64,000 bases of DNA from Acidimicrobiaceae bacterium (GTDB lineage Bacteria > Actinomycetota > Acidimicrobiia > Acidimicrobiales > Ilumatobacteraceae). The position numbers were made by a program, and so were the translations under genes. The notes under the pieces were generated by a model. That model saw only the letters and a program-made list of their open reading frames with translations. It was not told the DNA's origin and searched no databases. The stretch lies in NCBI GenBank assembly GCA_020637295.1, contig JACJWF010000014.1:1-64000 (forward strand). Reading direction: 5' to 3'. Below are positions 33,899 through 42,087 of this stretch, in pieces (positions within the stretch are counted from its first letter, which is position 1; each line of letters opens with the position of its first letter).

Positions 33899-34672
33899 AT
33901 GGCCGTGCTGCACACCCATTCCTTCGGCGACCCTGCGGGCGTTCCCCTGCTGGCCGTGCACGGGATCACCGCCCACGGTGGCCGCTTCCGGCGGCTGGCG
34001 GAGGAGGCATGGCCGCACCGGCGGACCCTGGCACCGGACCTGCGCGGCCACGGTCGCTCCACCGCCGACGCCCCGTGGAACGTCGCCCAGCTGGTGCAGG
34101 ACCTGGCCGACACGCTGGACGCGCACGGGGTCACCGGGCCGGTGGACGTGGTCGGCCACTCCTACGGCGGCGTGGTGACGCTGGCGTTCCTGGCCGCCCA
34201 CCCGGGCAGAGTGCGCCGCCTGGTGCTGCTGGACCCCGCCCTGCTGCTGGACCAGGCGACCGCGCAGGAGGCTGCCGTCGGCAACATGATGTTCGAGGGG
34301 TGGTCGTCGCCAGAGTCGGCACTGGAGGAGCGTGCGGCGGGCGTGGCGGCGCATGGCCGCGACGCCGTCGTGGCCGATCTGGCCGAGCATCTGGAGCAGG
34401 GCGCCGACGACCGCTACCGGCTGCGGTTCCACGTGCCGGCGGTGGTGGCCGGGTGGGGCGAGATGTGTGCGCCGCTGCCGTCGCTGCCCGAACCGCGGCC
34501 GACGCTGCTGGTGGCCGCCACCCAGGCGCCGTTCGTGCACACGGGAGTGCGTGTGGGGCTGGCGGCCCTGCTGGGCGACGCCCTCACCACCGCGGAGATC
34601 GACTGCGGCCACATGCTGTACTGGGAACGCTTCGACGAGACCGCCGCGCTCGTGGCCCCGTTCCTCGCATGA
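33899..34672 (+). CDS. Alpha/beta hydrolase fold protein
   Basis: A 257-residue alpha/beta hydrolase. Seen: HGITAHGGRFRRL (oxyanion hole), APDLRGHGRST, the nucleophile elbow VVGHSYGG, and a C-terminal His in IDCGHMLYWERF. The fold covers esterases, lipases and C-C hydrolases; the substrate cannot be assigned. The stop overlaps the start of the DUF2817-phosphatase gene by 4 bases (ATGA), so the two are translationally coupled. Confidence 0.88.
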   Translation: MAVLHTHSFGDPAGVPLLAVHGITAHGGRFRRLAEEAWPHRRTLAPDLRGHGRSTADAPWNVAQLVQDLADTLDAHGVTGPVDVVGHSYGGVVTLAFLAAHPGRVRRLVLLDPALLLDQATAQEAAVGNMMFEGWSSPESALEERAAGVAAHGRDAVVADLAEHLEQGADDRYRLRFHVPAVVAGWGEMCAPLPSLPEPRPTLLVAATQAPFVHTGVRVGLAALLGDALTTAEIDCGHMLYWERFDETAALVAPFLA

Positions 34673-36300
34673 CCACACCGCCGCTCGACTACGCCGCCTG
34701 CCGCGCCCGCTTCCGCCACGCTGCCACCGTCGCCGGCGCGACCCTCCATTCGGCCCCGATCGACGGCGCCGGCCCGGATGGTGCGGACCTCACCATCGAT
34801 GTCGCCCTGCTCGGCCCGGCGCAGCCGGAGCGCCTGCTGGTGCTGCTGTCCGGGGTCCACGGGGTGGAAGGCTTCGTGGGCTCGGCCATCCAGTGCGATC
34901 TGCTGGAGGCACCGCCGGCCCTGCCGCCGCGCACCGGGGTGCTGCTGGTGCACGCCGTCAACCCCTGGGGCATGGCCTGGCTGCGCCGCCAGAACGAGCA
35001 CAACGTGGACCTCAACCGCAACTGGGCGCGCAGCCGCACCCCGTTCCCGGCCAACCCCGACTACGCCGATCTGCACCCCGATCTGTGCCCTGCCGACCTC
35101 GGCGACACCCGCGAGTTCCTCACCCGCATGCAGGCCCACGTGGACCGGCTGGGTCTGGCCCGTGTGGCCGCGGCCATCAGTGGCGGGCAGGACACCCACC
35201 CGGACGGCATGCACTACGCCGGCGTCACCACCGAGGACTCGAACCTGCTCCTGGCGGTCACGCTGCCTGGGCTGGCCGACCCCGGCGGCGCGCTGCGGGA
35301 GGTGCTGGTGGTGGACCTGCACACCGGCGAGGGCGGCCCGGGCGAGGTGGTGCTGCTGGCCGGAGGGCCGGCAGGCAGCCCCAACCACGAGTGGCTCGTG
35401 GCCCGGTTCGGCACGGACGCCGTGCGCGCCACCGACGGGTCGACACCCGGCCGCATCGCCCCCGGGGTGGCATCTTGCTGGCCGGGTGCTGCCCACCACT
35501 TCGTCACGGTGGAGTTCGGCACGGTCAGCGACACCCGCCAACTGGCCGCAGCGCGGGATGAACTGTGGTGGCACACGCATGGCGATGCCACCGACCCTCG
35601 AGCCGTGGCCGCCCGGGACGCATATCGCCGGGCGTTCACCCCCGACGACCCGGCGTGGATGGAGCAGGCCCGCCATCACGGGGCGCTGCTGGTGCGGGCG
35701 GGGCTGGCTGCAATCGGCCCACCTACGGACGGGCTGGGCTGGCTGGGCGCCCGCGGGCGCGATGGCGGGATCGACCGGATCCCCCTGCCCAGCGGCGTGC
35801 GCGGTGGCCTCTCGGCCTGCGGGAAGCACGCCATTGGCCCGGACCACGACGCCGCAGTGGCCCGGGCCGGGGCGACCACCGTGGTCTGCCTGGTGGAGGC
35901 GTACGAGTTGGAGGACCGCTACCCCGAGTACCTGGCGTGGCTGCGCTCGGCCGCCGCGGCGGGGACTGCGGTGTGGTTCCCGATCCACGACCTGCACGCG
36001 CCCCCGCTGGACCGGGCGCTGGAGTTGCTGGCCGAACTGCGCCGCCGCCTGGACGCCGGCGAGCACCTCCTGCTGCACTGCGCCGCGGGCATCGGCCGCA
36101 CCGGCACCGTCGCCGCCTGCCTGCTGATCGGGATGGGGATGGACGCGCCCGCTGCACTCGCCCACGTGGCCGCCCACCGCCCCATGGCGGGCCCCGAAGT
36201 CGGCGCCCAGCAGGATCTGGTGGCCGCCGTCGCGGCGCAGGTTCAGACGATGACGACGACGAGCCAACCGACGGCCAGGAGGCCCAGCGCGCCGAGGTAG
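34669..36300 (+). CDS. DUF2817 M14-like peptidase fused to dual-specificity phosphatase
   Basis: A 543-residue protein with two enzyme domains in one open frame. Residues ~1-360 match DUF2817, an M14 carboxypeptidase-like zinc fold: SGVHGVEGF (H64, E67 as zinc ligands), LNRNWAR, VVDLHTGEG (third ligand His) and HFVTVEFGT (catalytic Glu). Residues ~370-535 match an actinobacterial tyrosine/dual-specificity phosphatase: PLPSGVRGGLSACGKHAIGP, an Asp in FPIHDLHAP and the P-loop HCAAGIGRTG (C471, R477). Each domain occurs alone elsewhere, so this is an unusual fusion. The gene is coupled to the upstream hydrolase. The biological link between the two activities is unknown. Its 3' end overlaps the opposite small membrane gene. 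Confidence 0.85.
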   Translation: MTTPPLDYAACRARFRHAATVAGATLHSAPIDGAGPDGADLTIDVALLGPAQPERLLVLLSGVHGVEGFVGSAIQCDLLEAPPALPPRTGVLLVHAVNPWGMAWLRRQNEHNVDLNRNWARSRTPFPANPDYADLHPDLCPADLGDTREFLTRMQAHVDRLGLARVAAAISGGQDTHPDGMHYAGVTTEDSNLLLAVTLPGLADPGGALREVLVVDLHTGEGGPGEVVLLAGGPAGSPNHEWLVARFGTDAVRATDGSTPGRIAPGVASCWPGAAHHFVTVEFGTVSDTRQLAAARDELWWHTHGDATDPRAVAARDAYRRAFTPDDPAWMEQARHHGALLVRAGLAAIGPPTDGLGWLGARGRDGGIDRIPLPSGVRGGLSACGKHAIGPDHDAAVARAGATTVVCLVEAYELEDRYPEYLAWLRSAAAAGTAVWFPIHDLHAPPLDRALELLAELRRRLDAGEHLLLHCAAGIGRTGTVAACLLIGMGMDAPAALAHVAAHRPMAGPEVGAQQDLVAAVAAQVQTMTTTSQPTARRPSAPR

Positions 36301-36434
36301 AAGCGCCGGTCGCGAGCAGCGTCTTCGCCCTGCCATGGCCAGGCGCCGGTCACGAACCTCGTGAGGACCAGCCCGATCGCGGCGAAGACCGTGAGCCAGA
36401 ACATGCCATCGATCCGCAGGCTCAGGGCCACCAC
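36243..36434 (-). CDS. Small two-helix membrane protein (tentative)
   Basis: A frame of 63 residues starting at GTG 36434 (or ATG 36404) encodes two membrane helices, MFWLTVFAAIGLVLTRFV and FYLGALGLLAVGWLVVVIV, separated by a charged AWPWQGEDAARDRRF turn. The compact two-helix pattern and polar turn look like a real small membrane protein rather than chance, but no family is recognised and the C-terminus overlaps the DUF2817-phosphatase gene by 58 bases on the other strand. Confidence 0.4.
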   Translation of the reverse strand: MVALSLRIDGMFWLTVFAAIGLVLTRFVTGAWPWQGEDAARDRRFYLGALGLLAVGWLVVVIV

Positions 36435-36493
36435 GGAACGATCGTACAGAGGCAGGAACGCCTCGAGATGGCCACCGTAGTGTCGCCGCCCGG

Positions 36494-36549
36494 GTTGTGT
36501 CGTGGGCTCAGCGACAACTGCCGTTGTCACCCCGGGAACCACCGTTGTC
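36494..36549. repeat. GTTGTC repeats and palindrome upstream of SUKH gene
   Basis: The half-site GTTGTC/GACAAC recurs: GTTGTG near 36494, the perfect palindrome GACAAC-TGCC-GTTGTC at 36513-36528, and GTTGTCG at 36544. They lie 130-185 bases before the SUKH gene start and could be an operator or a transcript hairpin. This stretch has lower GC than its surroundings. Confidence 0.35.
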
Positions 36550-36677
36550 GCTGGACCGAGAGAAGTACCCCCGCTCCGACCGCGGGACGGTGTCGCGATT
36601 GGACGGATGGGCGGGCAGCCGCGGGAACGCGTCGCGGACCTCTTGACGGTGCCCGCGTCTGCAGGCACGCTGCGCAG

Positions 36678-37373
36678 GTGCCAGAGAACGACTCGGTGTC
36701 CGTGCGGATCGAGGCGTTGGCGGCGCAGTTGGATGGTTGGGGCTGCACGCCGGAGGAGATCGATGAGGTCCGCCGCGCCCAAGGGGTCGACCTCCCACGT
36801 TCGTACGAGACCTTCCTGCGGGTGCTCGGACGAGACGGTGGCGGCCTCATGGGCGGGACCGAGGTCTGCTTCGGCGAGATCGCCCAGGTTCGCCGGTGGG
36901 CCATCGACTTGCTGGAGGAGAACCGGGCACAACACCCTGATGAGGAGGTATTCCGCCTGCCGGACGACGCCGTCGTCATCTCGAGCCACCAGGGTTATGT
37001 CTTCGAGTTCGTGCGAACGTCGCTGGGTGACGACCCGCCCGTCGAATGGTGGTCCGAGGGAAGCACCTCGCTCGGGCGGTCCACTGTCGGCGCAGCGTCC
37101 ATCGCCGACTGGCTGGAGCGGGAGCTCGTCGCGCGGGATCGACGCTCCGAGGAGGCGCTGCGATCGCATCGACGGTCGATCCAGGCGATGCGTCGACGCC
37201 GCTTCCAACCCGAGATGTGTCCCACCTGTGGCGGCAACCTGCAATGGCGCGGGGAGATCGTCTACCAGGCCGGCGACCCGAACTCGGGGAGGGATCGCCA
37301 GATCGCGATGTGCGCTGCCGAAGGGCGGAGCTTCTGGCGTTGGGGCGACGAGCCGGACACACCACTGCGCTGA
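36678..37373 (+). CDS. SMI1/KNR4 (SUKH) family protein
   Basis: A 231-residue SUKH-fold protein. IEALAAQLDGWGCTPEEIDEVRRAQGVDLPRSYETFLRVLGRDGGGLMGGTEVCFGEI is the SMI1/KNR4 opening (helix, then LP..Y..FL...G.GG), and DDAVVISSHQGYVFEFVRT follows. SUKH proteins are commonly immunity proteins against polymorphic toxins; no toxin is seen beside it. The C-terminal ~60 residues carry CPTCGGNLQWRG and a later Cys, a possible half zinc ribbon. The start is GTG, since no ATG is available; a second GTG at 36693 is also possible. The region is slightly less GC-rich than the flanks. Confidence 0.75.
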   Translation: MPENDSVSVRIEALAAQLDGWGCTPEEIDEVRRAQGVDLPRSYETFLRVLGRDGGGLMGGTEVCFGEIAQVRRWAIDLLEENRAQHPDEEVFRLPDDAVVISSHQGYVFEFVRTSLGDDPPVEWWSEGSTSLGRSTVGAASIADWLERELVARDRRSEEALRSHRRSIQAMRRRRFQPEMCPTCGGNLQWRGEIVYQAGDPNSGRDRQIAMCAAEGRSFWRWGDEPDTPLR

Positions 37374-37385
37374 TCGCGCCGGCGG

Positions 37386-39119
37386 TCACCCCTCCACGAC
37401 AGTGACGGTGCCGGCCACGCCGTCCACCTCGACCATCGTGCCGGTGGCGATCCGGTCCGTGGCGCCCTCGACGGCCACCACACACGGGATGCCCAGCTCA
37501 CGGCTGACGATCACGGCGTGGCTCATCAGCGCGCCCACGTTCACCACCACGGCGGCAGCCGGCAGGAACAAGGGCGTCCACGCCGGGTCGGTGAGCGGGG
37601 CGATCAGGACCTCCCCCGGCTCCAGCCCGTCGGGGTCGGCCGGGTCCATCACCACTCGGGCGCGTCCGCGGGCGACACCGGGCGAGCCGGGCGACCCCTT
37701 CAGCACGTCACCCACGGCAGCCCCGGTGGCGGGCACCGACGCCGCCTGCGCCTCCAGCTCCTCGATGGACGGCACCTCGGCCTGGCTGGTGATGAAGAAG
37801 GGAGGGGTCACCTTGGCGAACCGGTCACGCAGGGCGGCCCGCTCGGCGATCACGGCGAGGAACGGTTCCGGCCGGCGCACGTACTCCGGCAGCTCCCGGA
37901 AGGGGTCGAGCATCGCCACGTCACGCAAGTCCGCGGTACCGCCCCGCGTCGCCGCCCGCCGGGCCAGCTCGAAGAACGCCCTGCGGGTGGGGTTGTGGGC
38001 GCGGATGGCAAGGTCTCGGGTGGCCTCACGGCCACGGGCCCACCACGGGGCCGCACGCACCGCCTGGCGGAAGTTCAGCGCGTCCAGCCCCTTCACGTGG
38101 GGCTTCACCTTCGCCACCGCGGCATCCCGGTCGGCGTCGTTGCTGCCCAGCCGGGTCGAGGGCGCGAGGTCGTGCTCCGCCAGGCGCATGCGGTCCACCG
38201 CCGCCCACGCCAGCGAGGGCGTGTTCTCCCACGTACGTGCCGACAGCTCCCAGTCGTTGGGGCCACGGTGACCGTGCTTGGAGACGAACCCGGCGAAGGC
38301 CGCCAGCACCGGGCCCGAGCCGTGCACGCCCTCCAGCCGCTCGGCCAGCCCGGCCAGCCCCCGGTCGAACTCGTCCGACACGGCGGGCGTCGCCCGCACG
38401 AGCTGGGCCACCTTCCACAGGTCCTGGCTGTAGCGGGCGGACACCACGTCGTCCGCGGCCCCGAGCAGCTGGGTGACCAGCCCAGGGTCCCCCGCGGCCG
38501 CGGCCGCGTCGGCCAGCACGCCGGACACGATGGCGGCGAGACCGGTGGTGACCATGTGGTTGCGGAACACACGCTGGATCACCGGCGGGTAGCTCAGCAG
38601 GAAACTCAGCAGGGTCGCGTCGTCGGCCGTCTCCATGTCCGGCTGGCGCGCATCCCACGCGGCGACGGCCGCCTGGCTGTCGGCCACCGCCGCCGGCATC
38701 GCCTTCTGGTTCAAGGCCTTCATGACGGTGGCGAGGATCTTCGCCGAGTTCAGCGGGCGCACGTCGCCCTTGCGCCGCTGATACGGGGGCGGGTTGCCCT
38801 CGCCGAAGAAGCTGACGTCGATGGCCTCCGCCGACGAGCCCGGCGCCCGCACCCCGAGCATCCGCAGGTACGACAGGTTGAGGTACCCGTAGCCGCCGTA
38901 CAGGCCGATGATCACGGGTTCCGCGTCGCGGAAGTCCTTCGCCGAGGCGATGCCCATGTTGCGGTAGGCCTCCCGCCACCCGGCCTCCGCCGCCTTCACG
39001 GCCAGGGCGTAGGACAGCGGCGTGAGCACTTCCGGGAAGACCTCACCGATGTTGCCCCGCGTGTTGATCGGCCACCGCGGATCGACGCGCCCCTCCACGA
39101 TCCAGTGCGTGTTGCTCAC
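37386..39119 (-). CDS. PEP-utilising swivelling-domain protein (no ATP-grasp)
   Basis: A 577-residue protein related to the C-terminal half of PEP synthases and rifampicin phosphotransferases. The N-terminal ~470 residues form a helical linker-like domain with WPINTRGNIGEVFPEV and FVSKHGHRGPNDWELSA. The C-terminal ~90 residues are the phosphohistidine swivelling domain, with VGALMSHAVIVSRELGIPCVV (phospho-His in SHAVIV). No ATP-grasp (PPDK_N) domain is present, so phosphate would have to come from a partner, or the domain is regulatory. A paralogue lies at 56786-58522. The start is GTG, with GAGACT 7 bases upstream. Function unknown. Confidence 0.8.
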   Translation of the reverse strand: MSNTHWIVEGRVDPRWPINTRGNIGEVFPEVLTPLSYALAVKAAEAGWREAYRNMGIASAKDFRDAEPVIIGLYGGYGYLNLSYLRMLGVRAPGSSAEAIDVSFFGEGNPPPYQRRKGDVRPLNSAKILATVMKALNQKAMPAAVADSQAAVAAWDARQPDMETADDATLLSFLLSYPPVIQRVFRNHMVTTGLAAIVSGVLADAAAAAGDPGLVTQLLGAADDVVSARYSQDLWKVAQLVRATPAVSDEFDRGLAGLAERLEGVHGSGPVLAAFAGFVSKHGHRGPNDWELSARTWENTPSLAWAAVDRMRLAEHDLAPSTRLGSNDADRDAAVAKVKPHVKGLDALNFRQAVRAAPWWARGREATRDLAIRAHNPTRRAFFELARRAATRGGTADLRDVAMLDPFRELPEYVRRPEPFLAVIAERAALRDRFAKVTPPFFITSQAEVPSIEELEAQAASVPATGAAVGDVLKGSPGSPGVARGRARVVMDPADPDGLEPGEVLIAPLTDPAWTPLFLPAAAVVVNVGALMSHAVIVSRELGIPCVVAVEGATDRIATGTMVEVDGVAGTVTVVEG

Positions 39120-39126
39120 ACCGCCG

Positions 39127-39132
39127 AGTCTC
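39127..39132 (-). promoter_or_regulatory. -10-like hexamer, leaderless start of PEP-utilising gene
   Basis: GAGACT on the minus strand lies 7 bases before the GTG at 39119. The wider GTGCGAGACTCGGCGG block is nearly identical to that before the CocE-type gene at 4674. Confidence 0.45.
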
Positions 39133-39137
39133 GCACG

Positions 39138-40772
39138 TCAGGTCAGCGGCTTGGCAAGGCGCATGCGCGACGCCTCCGCCGGGCGCTGCAAGGCCTCCAA
39201 CGCCAGCGGGAAGTCCGGCAGGGAGATGATCTCGCCGTCGTCGGTGATCATCACGAACCGGTCCAGCGTGGCGAGGAACGTGCGGTCGTGGCTGACCGCG
39301 ATGACGGTGCCGACGAAGCCGTCCAGCGCCTGCTCCAGCGCTTCGCTGGACTCGATGTCCAGGTTGTCGGTGGGCTCGTCGAGCAGCAGCACGTTGTGCC
39401 CCTCCAGCTCCAGGCAGAGGATCTCCAGGCGGGCCTTCTGACCACCGCTGAGCGTCTGGTGCTCCTGGCGGGACTGCTGGGCCAGCCCGTAGCGGGCCAG
39501 CGCCTTCATCGCCTGCTCCTCGTCGTAGATGCGGCGACGGACGATGTCCATGCAGGTGCGGCCGCGGAACTCCGGCCGGTCGTTCACCTGGGTGAACATG
39601 CCGACCGACGTGCGCGGCCCGAAGTTGATGGTGCCGTGGTCGGCGGGGATGGTGCCGGCCAGGGCGGCCAGCAGGTGGGTCTTCCCGGTGCCGTTGGGGC
39701 CGATCAGGCCGAGCCGCTCGCCGAAGTGGACCTCGTCACTGAACGGCAGGAACAGGTCGCCCACGCTGACGTCGAGCATCTGCACCACCCGCCGGGCGGA
39801 GTCCGCCCCACGCAGGCGCACCTTGATCTGCTGGTCCGGCACGGGCGGGGGCGGCGGGCCGACGGCCACGAACTTCTCCCACCGGGTCTCCGCGGCGTTG
39901 GCCTTGGTGGCGTTCTTGAAGTTCTGCGCGGCCCGCTGCTTCATGATCTTCATGTGGTGGAAGAGGCGGCGCTCCTCGTCGTGCCAGCGCTTCAAGGCGT
40001 CGCCCAGCAGTTCCTGGCGGCGGGCCCGAGCCTCCGGGAACGTGGCGTAGGAGCCGCCGTGCACCCACGCGCCCGACCCCTCGATCACCACCACCTTCGT
40101 GGCGACGCGCTCCAGCAGGGTGCGGTCGTGGCTGACCATCAGGATCGTGCTGCGGCACGCCTTCAGCTGGTCCTCCAACCACAGCCGGGTGGGGATGTCG
40201 AGGTAGTTGTCCGGCTCGTCGAGCAGCAGGATGTCCGCCCCGCTGTTCAGCAGCAGGTCCAGCACCAGGCGCTTGCGCTCGCCCCCGCTGAGCTCGCCGA
40301 CCAGGCGGGTGGCGAAGTCCTCCACGTCGGTCTTCACGCTGCGCTTGGCGGCCGCAGCCCACTGGGCCTCCAACTCGTACCCGCCGAGGTCGCCCCAGTG
40401 GGTGAGCGCTTCGGCGAAGCCGGTGCCGTCGTCCTCGCCTGAGTACATCGCGGCTTCGGCGGCGTGGAGGGCCCGCCCGGCTTCCCGCAGGGCGGTGGGT
40501 GCCACCTCCACCAGCATGTCGCGGAGGCTGTCGGCCGGGTTCGACATGCCGACGTCCTGGGTCATCCGCAGGACGGTGCCGCCCAGCGCGAACTCGCCCT
40601 CGTCGGTCTCCAGCTCGCCCGAGAGGATGCGCAGGATGGTGCTCTTGCCGACGCCATTGGCACCGACGATGGCCGCGTGCTCCCCCGGCGAGACCGTGAA
40701 CGAGACGTCGAAGAACAGCGAATCCGCGCCCGGTGGGGCGTACTCAAGTTCGGACACGACGATGCTGCTCAC
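39138..40772 (-). CDS. ABC-F family ATPase
   Basis: A 544-residue soluble protein with two ABC ATPase domains and no membrane helices. Walker A: GANGVGKSTIL and GPNGTGKTHLL; signatures LSGGERKRLVLDLLL and LSGGQKARLEIL; Walker B LLLDEPDNYLD and LLLDEPTDNLD. Between them is a helical linker (about 250-330) with RRLFHHMKIMKQRAAQNFKNATKANAAETRWEK, as in ribosome-acting ABC-F proteins such as EttA or antibiotic-protection factors. Without a known ligand I do not name it. The start is GTG with CAGGAT 8 bases upstream. Confidence 0.9.
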   Translation of the reverse strand: MSSIVVSELEYAPPGADSLFFDVSFTVSPGEHAAIVGANGVGKSTILRILSGELETDEGEFALGGTVLRMTQDVGMSNPADSLRDMLVEVAPTALREAGRALHAAEAAMYSGEDDGTGFAEALTHWGDLGGYELEAQWAAAAKRSVKTDVEDFATRLVGELSGGERKRLVLDLLLNSGADILLLDEPDNYLDIPTRLWLEDQLKACRSTILMVSHDRTLLERVATKVVVIEGSGAWVHGGSYATFPEARARRQELLGDALKRWHDEERRLFHHMKIMKQRAAQNFKNATKANAAETRWEKFVAVGPPPPPVPDQQIKVRLRGADSARRVVQMLDVSVGDLFLPFSDEVHFGERLGLIGPNGTGKTHLLAALAGTIPADHGTINFGPRTSVGMFTQVNDRPEFRGRTCMDIVRRRIYDEEQAMKALARYGLAQQSRQEHQTLSGGQKARLEILCLELEGHNVLLLDEPTDNLDIESSEALEQALDGFVGTVIAVSHDRTFLATLDRFVMITDDGEIISLPDFPLALEALQRPAEASRMRLAKPLT

Positions 40773-40844
40773 GGCTGCACATCCTGCCGGATGCGACCGG
40801 GCGTCACACGCAGGTTTCGGTCGATGGTCAGGACCGCCGGCGGC

Positions 40845-41336
40845 TCAGCCGCCGTAGTTCATACCGGTGTCGCGCAGCACCATGGGGGTGACGGCGTCGT
40901 CGCGCACGCCCGCGTCCACGACCTCGGCCACGAACACGGTGTGGTCGCCGCGCTCCACCGTGTCCGTCACGCGGCACTCGAACCAATAGGCGCAGGCGGT
41001 GATCAGCGGCGAGCCGGTGGCCGGGCCTGGCTCGAACGGCTGGCCGTTGAGCATGCCGTCCTCCATCACGGTGGAGCGGAAGAACGCCTTGCCGATGTCC
41101 AGCTGGTCGGCGCCGAGCACGTTGACGGCGAACGAACCGGTGCGCCCGGCCAGCGCCGCGGCGCCGCTGTCGGCCTTCACGGCCACCATCACGAGCGGGG
41201 GCTCGAAGCTGGCCTGCGACACCCAGTTGACCCCGCTGGCGGCGTACTCCCCGCCGTCGGTGGACGTGAGCACGTGCAGGCCGTAGTTGATGGCCCGGAG
41301 GGCGACCTTCTTCTGAGCAGGATCCATGCCGGCCAT
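40845..41336 (-). CDS. Flavin reductase-like FMN-binding protein
   Basis: A 163-residue flavin-reductase-like split-barrel protein. ALRAINYGLHVLTSTDGGEYAASGVNWVSQASFEPPLVMVAVK is the family start (TSxxGGxxxGxTxxxxxxxSxxPPxV), and TGSFAVNVLGADQLDIGKAFF follows, with FECRVTDTVERGDHTVFVAEVVDAGV at the end. Such enzymes use NAD(P)H to supply reduced FMN/FAD to monooxygenases. It faces the mycothiol-type gene across 37 bases. It could serve the HpaB-family protein at 60952-62325, which is distant, or another partner. ATG 41336 is used; ATG 41327 is also possible. Confidence 0.85.
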   Translation of the reverse strand: MAGMDPAQKKVALRAINYGLHVLTSTDGGEYAASGVNWVSQASFEPPLVMVAVKADSGAAALAGRTGSFAVNVLGADQLDIGKAFFRSTVMEDGMLNGQPFEPGPATGSPLITACAYWFECRVTDTVERGDHTVFVAEVVDAGVRDDAVTPMVLRDTGMNYGG

Positions 41337-41360
41337 CGTAGGAGGGCCGCCGAGGCCTGC

Positions 41361-41366
41361 TACAAC
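41361..41366 (+). promoter_or_regulatory. -10-like hexamer, leaderless start of mycothiol-type gene
   Basis: TACAAC lies 7 bases before the ATG at 41374. The last base departs from the TAnnnT consensus. Confidence 0.3.
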
Positions 41367-41373
41367 GGGCGCG

Positions 41374-42087
41374 ATGACCACGACCCCCGACCCCGGCGAC
41401 CTCTACGAGGCGACCCGGGCCAGGTTCACGGCCACCGTCCGCGCCGCGGGCGGTGGCCTGGCAACCCGTGTTCCCTCCGCGCCGGCGTGGACGGTGCAGG
41501 ACACCGTGGCACACGTGGTCGGGCTGTGCGCCGACCTCAACGCGCTGCGCATCCCCGACCCGGCGGACGACCCGGGCGGCAACGCGTGGACGGAGGCCCA
41601 GGTCGCCAGCAGGCGCGGCCGGCCCCTGGACGAGGTGCTGGCCGAGTGGGACGTGGAGGCCCCGCGCTTCGCCGACGGGCTGCGGGCCTTCGGGTACGAC
41701 TTCGGCGCCCACTTCGTGGCCGACCTGCACTGCCACCATCAGGACGTGCGGGTGGCGCTGGGCCTGCCGCCCGACGACGACCCCACCACCGTCGCGGCGG
41801 CGCTGCACCACTACCTGACGTTCGCCGACGAGACCCTGCGGGCCAACGGCTGGGGCGGCGTGCGGGTGCGGACCGAACTGGTGGAGCGGGTGCTGGGCGA
41901 CGAGACCCATGTCCGAGCGACGGTGACCGCGGACGCGTTCACCCTGCTGCGCTGCCTCTCCGCCCGCCGCACCCGCGCCCAGTTCCGGGCGCTGGACTGG
42001 GAGGGCGACGCCGACGGTGCGATCGCCGCGATCGAGGCCGGCTTCATGGGCAACTACTCCTTCCCGGATGCGGAGGTGGAGCGGTGA
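41374..42087 (+). CDS. Mycothiol-dependent maleylpyruvate isomerase family protein
   Basis: A 237-residue DinB-like four-helix protein of the actinobacterial TIGR03083 group. VPSAPAWTVQDTVAHVVGL is the family Trp-x-V-x-D-x-x-x-H metal site; a second metal region is FVADLHCHHQDVRVALG (His-rich), and the C-terminus is LRCLSARRTRAQFRALDWEGD. Some members isomerise maleylpyruvate using mycothiol; others are uncharacterised. The stop overlaps the alcohol dehydrogenase GTG start (GTGA), so the two genes are coupled. Confidence 0.85.
   Translation: MTTTPDPGDLYEATRARFTATVRAAGGGLATRVPSAPAWTVQDTVAHVVGLCADLNALRIPDPADDPGGNAWTEAQVASRRGRPLDEVLAEWDVEAPRFADGLRAFGYDFGAHFVADLHCHHQDVRVALGLPPDDDPTTVAAALHHYLTFADETLRANGWGGVRVRTELVERVLGDETHVRATVTADAFTLLRCLSARRTRAQFRALDWEGDADGAIAAIEAGFMGNYSFPDAEVER

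Noticed and set aside
34009..34668. Longer N-terminus for the DUF2817-phosphatase protein
   Set aside because: It is an off-frame shadow of the alpha/beta hydrolase; the family starts at ATG 34669 with an ATGA overlap.
37518..40442. Plus-strand open frame of 974 codons
   Set aside because: It is antisense to the PEP-utilising and ABC-F genes and shows only low-complexity His/Arg/Val/Gly composition.
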